Notes under the pieces: model-generated
The model's input: only the letters and a program-made list of their open reading frames with translations
Databases searched by the model: none
What the model was told of the DNA's origin: nothing
Program-made: the position numbers and the translations under genes
Shown here: one piece after another, positions 57,836 through 64,000 of the stretch
Numbering within the stretch: the first letter of the stretch is position 1
Layout of the letters: every line of letters begins with the position of its first letter
Source: Blumeriella jaapii
Lineage: Eukaryota > Ascomycota > Leotiomycetes > Helotiales > Drepanopezizaceae
Length of the DNA stretch: 64,000 nt
NCBI GenBank assembly: GCA_009599575.1
Contig: VWND01000080.1
Location: 186,001 to 250,000, forward strand
Direction: 5' to 3'

Positions 57836-57893
<58 letters not shown>
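57836..57893. repeat. Poly-T, 58 bases
   Basis: The longest homopolymer in the window, in the gene-poor interval between SHO1 and the ceramide synthase. Confidence 0.95.
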
Positions 57894-57894
<1 letters not shown>

Positions 57895-60800
57895 AAACAC
57901 AGGTAAGGCACTCACCCGCTAGTCCTAGATGGGCTGGATAGCAGCTGGGGACTGGAGAGTAGGTGAGTGGACAGAGAGAGGGCTTGGAGGTGTACCTTTT
58001 TTGTAGATGGGTGTCAAATAGATAGGTGTCAAGAGGCCTTCGTTCTTCGATTTGGTGTGGAGGAAGATTTTTGAGTTTTGATCAAGGCATGACAGAAGGG
58101 GAAATGGTGCGATGGTATCATGGGACGATATGAAAGAGGAGGAGAGGCGGACCTTGTCGTGAGCTGGTTTAATGATAGGTGAAGCAAGCAGGCTCTTCTT
58201 GCCTTGTGAACCAGCGATATCAAGAAGGGAAAAGAGAGAGGAGGGGGAAGCTAGGGAGTGGGCTTACTTTTTCTTGATTCGTGTGATTCTGGAATTGGGG
58301 GAGAAGGTGAAAAAGGGATAGGGACTGGGACTGAGATGTGGTTTCCTGCGTTTGGTTTCGGGATAATTTGATGTTTTGAAATAGGTGGCTAGGTCGCAAT
58401 AACCACTTGATCTGTTGGCTCTTACACCTGAGGCCAGAGCTGTGTTGAAATCGAACTTGAAGGATAATAGGAAGGTTTTGCTATGTCCTCGATGACCATC
58501 TCTGACAGCTTGAGTGGGCAAGGCAGCTGTTTCAGCAAACCAGGCTTGAACGGAGATATTGACCAATCGAAATTAGATTCAGACGAATCTTTGGAGACCT
58601 GCATCAGAGGAAAACCTCCAGAACCTCGACAGCAGTGGATAGGTGATTGCACAGAGTCTAGAAATAATGAGATAAAGAGAGACATACTTACAAGAGAGGT
58701 CTACACTCCAACTATTCGTCCAAAAAAGAAGTAGGGAGAGAAAGCAAAACCAACTGACTACCACGCAGTACTAGTAACAGATGACGCCCAAAAGCGTGAA
58801 ATGTGGCAAACGAGTTTTTTTTCCTTCCTCATTTTTACATTTCAAACTCGCAATGATACACCGATTAAAGAAGCTCAAAAGGTCCGAAAAAAATTCAAGC
58901 GGACGATCGATTTGGCATCAGACTGACCGCTACATTCCCCCCAATTCTTAATCCTACCAGGCACTGCTACGGAATCGCATTGGAAATAAGTTGATTAAGA
59001 TGTTTTCCGAAGGCGCGGAATATTGAAGTGACTCGAATCAAGCTTGAACAAGTCTGCAACCTGGTTTTTAAGATTCATAAGCTTGTCTCGACGATTCGTT
59101 GTTCGATGATTTGTGGAGATCGATGGGAAAGAGGATCGAGAGCGTGATTGCGGCAGAAGGATGCCTATCAAGTACCAAAGCGACGCGTTGATGAATTCAA
59201 TTGTGGTTATTGGTGACTTTAAGAGCGGCGAGATTGTCACGCTTCCAGAACCGTAAGCTTCGTGAAACTCAATCGAAAATGGGTCGTGTAATGAGAAAGT
59301 GATTGCAAAAGGAAACTGATAGGATTCGATTGATTTGTTGTTTTAGGCATCATAAGCTGACGATTACTGTAACCACCTTTTTTGAATGTAAGCTCCTTCG
59401 GGATGCATACCTCCTCTCTTTCCCATTTCCAGTTTTGGATCTATGACACTGACTAGAGGCTTTGCCAATATGCGACGGAGGTTGTGTTCAGAAGTGCGAG
59501 ATCAAAAACCGATTCGGCTCGGCTTAGCTGTCGTACGCGCAAAAACAGGTAAGTAAACAAAGCCTTACTCGGTAATCAAAACACCCTCCCTAGAACCAAG
59601 ACCATCAAGCGAATGCAATAAAGTAGAACCAACGTCATATTCACAGAAGACGCGACTTGCAACAGTGATAGTTCTAAGCGTAGGGGCTATAAATGGTCGG
59701 CAACTTTGCTTTTCTTGCATTGGGTGTGCTGAAGATGTTAAGATGAGTCATTGGGGTTTTGTGAGATGGTACACCTATGTAAGGCGAAGGGCGCAAGTTG
59801 TTATTGACAGTGTCACATTTGAGGGGACAGGTCTCTAAAAGCGCGGATGTAATAATTGGGAACTGGTCAAGAGAGAGAACAGCCAAATGTAAGAGCCCAC
59901 CCCTATAAAAGGGAAAAAAAGAAAAAAAAAAAACAGCGTATACTCAGGTATTGACACGCGACCCCCCCCCGTGTGACGCGTCTACTCTCGGAGTAGGCTG
60001 TTTCTGAAAAGCCAAGAGTGCACCACTGGACTAACCAGTGGATTCTTCTCAACGAGTGCAATATCTGGGAAAGAATATCAGATAGAATACACCAAAAATT
60101 TGCACTGTGCTAAAGCCCATTAGCAGGCCGTATCCGGCAGAAATGCAACGGATGTTGGATCGTGAAGTCGTAAAAAACAACTATTCAAGCACCTAAATTA
60201 TGACATGGAAATCATTTTCTGCGGGATGGATTTTTTGTGTTGAAGACCTGGTTGACATGTACAAGGATGTCCGCCAATGAATTACGCATCTTGTGTACGT
60301 TGTGATATAACCATCACTTCTTCATACCTACGTTCTAATTCTCCAGCAAACCCATCTCATGATACCATTGCTTTGTGTACCGACCCATCTATTAACGCAC
60401 CCAGCTCCGCTTTTCTGAAAACTCCTAGTCCTACCCACTTCTGCTATTTGCCATACGTGCACGACACCAAGACTTGGAACTAAGCATCACAATCCAAATC
60501 CTGAATAGCCCTTCTCCTTTCCTCTCTCTCTCCCATCCCTCACTTCATCTCCTTCACCATCTCATCTTATACAGCTTCCTATCACATCCTCCAACCACAT
60601 CCCAACCAACTCGCCATGAAGAACGCGCTCTTCACCCACCCTCTGCAAACAAACAGATTCCCACTCCCCTTAAAGACCAAGAAAAAAAAAAAAACAGCAT
60701 CACATCTAGCTACCTCTGCTACCCCCCCCCCGTTCCCTCCCTTACATGGTGATGGCAAATTCCACGGATCGACTGCGTCCTAAGTCCATCTCGCTAAAGA

Positions 60801-61770
60801 GTAAAACACCACGACACACACACACCACACCTCCCCAACACCTCACCATCCAATTCCCAATTTCCAATTTCCAACCCCCGACACCCAACCACCAACCCAG
60901 CCCAAGGGCAAAGAAAAATTCCCACCGCCTGCCTACAAGCCCAGCTCACGCTGCTCACCTACCCACCTACCCACCCCCAAACACGCATCGAGACCAAACT
61001 CCTCCAAGAATCATGGCTGAACCCCCTCTCCCCTCGTCTCATTCGACTACACGCGCTTCACTCGCTTCTACCATACTGATGAACTAAAAACGCATACGGA
61101 AGAAGGAGGGGGGGGGGGGCGGGGGCTTGAAATTTCTTCCCGTCGTAAACAAGCAAGGTACGGAGGAAGACGACGGGATCTATGGATCTATGTACATACA
61201 TACATACATAGGTACATACAGACTCTACACACGCACACACCTATAGATACATAATCATACTCTACACACGCACACACTTATAGATACATACATAATCATA
61301 CACGTACAAGTACCCAGATCGCACGAGACACCACGACAACAAAGGCTGAGTCTGTGATCGCCCATCTCCCATCTCCCATCTCTGGTGTGCTTGTATACAA
61401 GGCACTGCAATCTTGCCTCGTTCAAACATGCAGCTATGTATCTAAAAGCAGGACAGGAGAGAAAAAGGAAGAGTTTGGGGGGAGTATGCATCATCCACGC
61501 CGCCCACGCACCACACAAGCTCTTTCTCGCACGTGGATTCTGGCTCTCGATCCTCGATTCCTTTCATTCCATTCCATTCCGTTCATTCGATCTTCGTGTC
61601 GTTCTATCTTCTAGGTAGGTTGGCAAGGTACCTGAGGAAATGCCAGACGCACGCACGCACGCACGCACGCAAAAAAAAAAAAAAGAAAGACAAGGAAAGA
61701 AAAAGGCTCATCATAACCAAATCCATACGAACTCCCATGGCCATTCCCACCCCCGGGTTCCCTTGCAATC

Positions 61771-63409
61771 TCAAACGCCTTTATCACAGCCTATCCGACC
61801 AAGCAGCTCCTTCCTATCGCTGTGGCCCGGGAGGCTGACGCCACTACTGGCGCTGTTCCCCGCGCCCTTCTTGTACTTGGTCGCGCTGCTGCTGTGGAGC
61901 TTCCGGCCCTTCAGGTTGATGGCCTCGACGCCGACCTCCTTCTCGTACGGCGGCGGCTCCATCTCGTCGATCTGCTCGATCGTCGCGATGATCTTCTCGT
62001 CCAGCAGCTCCTCCTCGTCGTCACCTTCGTCGTCGCTCCGCACGTCGTCGGCGTCGCCGCCGTTGAGCACGCGGATGGCCACCTTGACGATCATGGAGAA
62101 CCAGACGATGGTCAGGAATTGGAGGAAGAGGAGCGCCGAGAGAAAGCCCCACTTGATCTTGTCGTTCCAGCAGACGGTGCCTTCAGGGTTGCGGAAGGGC
62201 TCTATCAAGTGCCCAAACATGTCGGAGGGGGGAACGGCCCTTTGATGGACCCGTTCTTGCCGCTGTAGCAGCCGTAGGAAATGGTGGCGGGGATGTCGGC
62301 CCAGACGGAGTAGCAGATCATGCAGAAGATGATGTGGCGGGTGACGAACCAGACGGTCATGAAGAGACCGAACAGCACGTCGCAGATGGTGGTGCAGCCA
62401 AGGTACTTGAGACATTTGGCGAGCTGAGGTTCATTAGCACGAGATCCCACAGGCCGGCGAGCAAACTCACGGGGAACACGAGATCCACGGAATCCATCGT
62501 GCAGAGAATCAAGTTGGCGACCTTGGTCTGGTGGTAGCCGTAGCTTGTGAAGATCAATGCCGTGGTGACGATGTGGTGCGCAAGCATTTGCCAGTGATCC
62601 TTTCTCCTTTCCTCGAGGTTGACAATCAGAATCTGCTGGAGCCAGAATGAGTACTGAACCAAGATGTACCACTTTCGCAGTCCACCCATTTCCCGATTGG
62701 GCCAATTGGTCCAGAGCTCCTTGAAGTCGAACAGGTAATCGGAATTGGACAGCAGGTACTGCTCTCGTCAGAAGAGAAAGGCTCGTTGAACATGGTGCAA
62801 ACTCACCACCCCCAGACTCCAGAAGGTCGTAGCATAGATCCAGAGCCAAGCCTGCTCAGCGAACCTGGTCTGCTCCCTCGCGCCCTTTGCGCCCCCCTTT
62901 TTCGCAAGCGGTATCAACAGGTACTCCATGACGGCCGCGCGAAGCCCAGTGAAGACGACGACCCAAAAGGACACCATCCAAGCATCGTTCCACCCGGCGC
63001 GGTATTCGCCCGAGCTGGGATTGTAATACGACAGCTCGAAGAACTTGCGGGCATGTCTGCGAGCTCGAGGAAAACACAGGTGGGTCAGGGAGAGCAGAAT
63101 CAACAGGTTGACCGAGAGGCCTATCTCCACGTCAGTGCGAGGTTCTGGCACAGCGAATGGGGGCAAACGAATCATACCAATCTGGTGCTCGATGATCCAG
63201 CCGCATATCACCTCCAATGGGCCATCTTCCTTCCTCCTCGGCCTTCTCCTGACGGTCATCATGGGCGCCGCGTACTCCTCCTCTCCAGCGTCGTTCGTGC
63301 CAATCGTCTGCTCGATGCCCAAGACATTGTTGCCGTTCTGATGTAACCATTCGTGCGCCTGCTCGAGCTTCTCCCTCTGCGTCTCGAACGATGCGACGGT
63401 AGCGGTCAT
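61771..63409 (-). CDS. lag1: Ceramide synthase LAG1/LAC1 (TLC domain), one frame break
   Basis: Exons 63409-63178, 63120-62807, 62758-62471 and 62423-61771. LAG1-type enzymes acylate sphingoid bases in the ER. The start is the ATG opening MTATVASFETQREKLEQAHE; upstream codons on that frame have no ATG. Landmarks: RKFFELSYYNPSSGEY, FWSLGVYLLSNSDYLFDFKE across a junction, then the LAG motif region MLAHHIVTTALIFTSYGYHQ and TMDSVDLVFP with the catalytic-type His pair and Asp pair. FVTRHIIFCMICYSVW and an acidic C-terminal tail (DDEGDDEEELLDEKI) follow. Within exon 4 the frame must shift at a run of six C (62227-62232 on the plus strand): KGPFPP then SDMFGHLIEPFR is obtained only with one more C. 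The corrected length is about 495 aa. Confidence 0.87.
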
Positions 63410-64000
63410 GGTAGGTGTAGGTTTTTTTTTTTTTTTCTCTCTCGACCGTTGCGCGCAGAAGGAGATGGAGAGAGGCAACGAGAGGAATGGTGACCGATTG
63501 AGGAGGGCGGAGAGCTCCCAACGGTCTGCAAGTAAACTAGATGTCTTCGAGCATGAATTCTAGGGGATATTGGCCAAGGAAATGAGAATGAATGTGGTGG
63601 TTGAGGGTCTGAGAACTCGTGGTCGATGGGCTCGCTCGTTCAAGCAAAGCGGTGTGGGGATTTTTAAGAGCAAAAAGATTGGGTGCTCGCTTCGGTCGAC
63701 GATCCACTATCAATTTTCTTGGTACTTATAACAACAATACTTATAGGTTCGAAGGCGCTTGCAAAAGATCCAAAGATACACATGTACCGTACTGGACGTG
63801 TCATGGCTGTCAAGCATTTTCTTCTTTTTCCCAATTCTATTAAACGTCTGGTCACAAGATTGCATCGCTCGTGCGAAGCCCCAAATAGGTAGACCCTTTT
63901 GCCCCTGATTGCACTCGCATTGGCGATTTTGAAAAGACCGAAAGCATAAAGCTCGCTGACGTCCGCCTCCGCCTCGGACAGGTGGACCGGGAACACAAGA
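63410..64000. other. Upstream region of ceramide synthase; window end
   Basis: A 14-T run lies directly upstream of the ATG (63422-63435). The minus frame at 63664-63996 has no recognisable domain. No gene supported to the window edge. Confidence 0.45.

Larger units (their letters stand above)
55985..61770. other. 5.8 kb gene-poor region
   Basis: I could support no gene on either strand. The region contains GCTC/GGTA/CTGG microsatellites (56539-56611), a GAGGTA/GAGGAG tract (57105-57187), a 58-T homopolymer (57836-57893), and C or G runs at 59961-59970, 60722-60732 and about 61109-61120. It also has CA-rich stretches (60800-61000, 61190-61300) and ACGC repeats (61650-61672). A plus frame at 58483-58734 and a minus frame at 58422-58685 overlap and lack clear signals. 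Confidence 0.5.

Noticed and set aside
58422..58734. Overlapping frames on both strands in the gene-poor interval
   Set aside because: Neither has a supported start, splice partner or recognisable domain, and they cover the same bases on opposite strands.
63084..63107. Possible 24-bp intron in the ceramide synthase (GTGTTT to GCAG)
   Set aside because: Too short for a spliceosomal intron, and the unspliced CFPRARRHARKFF reads like the family.
1..64000. tRNA, rRNA or CRISPR features
   Set aside because: Scanning by eye for cloverleaf B-box (GGTTCGANTCC) patterns and regularly spaced repeats found none. A covariance-model search would be needed to exclude tRNAs fully.

Overview
The window is nuclear DNA of a filamentous ascomycete (Pezizomycotina). 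Most genes are split by short introns (about 45-120 bp) with GT-AG ends and CTRAY-type branch points. The recognisable proteins are typical of moulds: SHO1, RO10, an RTA1-like exporter, a cutinase-family protein, WSC modules and complex I subunit NUO9.5. A Leotiomycetes-like source is possible but only a guess. All exon models below were built by hand from reading frames, splice motifs and protein continuity.

Layout. 0-12.7 kb: a decayed GCN4/CPC1-like bZIP gene, a luciferase-domain membrane protein, the oligosaccharyltransferase subunit WBP1 divergent from NUO9.5, an unrecognised 172-aa protein, an RTA1-like exporter, a small secreted protein and a BTB protein. 16-26 kb: a Bet v1-like protein, a large secreted subtilase, a cupin (EutQ-like) protein and a cutinase-fold protein that has lost its catalytic serine and histidine. 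28-38 kb: a TauD-type dioxygenase, Tudor-SN, Cu/Zn SOD1 and a PhyH-type dioxygenase. 39-52.4 kb (the densest part): an 11-exon secreted WSC/mucin protein, 3-methylcrotonyl-CoA carboxylase alpha, NAD(P)HX epimerase, mitochondrial ribosomal protein S16, an AVT-type vacuolar amino-acid transporter and the dynactin subunit RO10. 52.4-64 kb: a microsatellite-rich stretch, the osmosensor SHO1, a 5.8 kb gene-poor stretch with a 58-T run, and a LAG1-type ceramide synthase.

No secondary-metabolite cluster, intact transposon, tRNA, rRNA or CRISPR array was recognised. The genes are mostly unrelated housekeeping and secreted-protein functions. Divergent pairs that may share promoters are WBP1/NUO9.5, NNR1/MRPS16, AVT/RO10 and SOD1/PhyH.

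The points most worth a second look are: (1) a secreted protein combining two WSC-like modules with three copies of a Cys-rich module I cannot name; (2) a CE5 cutinase-fold pseudoenzyme; (3) a bZIP pseudogene with C-to-T type stops; (4) single-nucleotide frame breaks in three otherwise well-conserved genes (PhyH dioxygenase, SHO1, ceramide synthase), which may be assembly errors; (5) unusual repeat-filled introns in SOD1 and NNR1.
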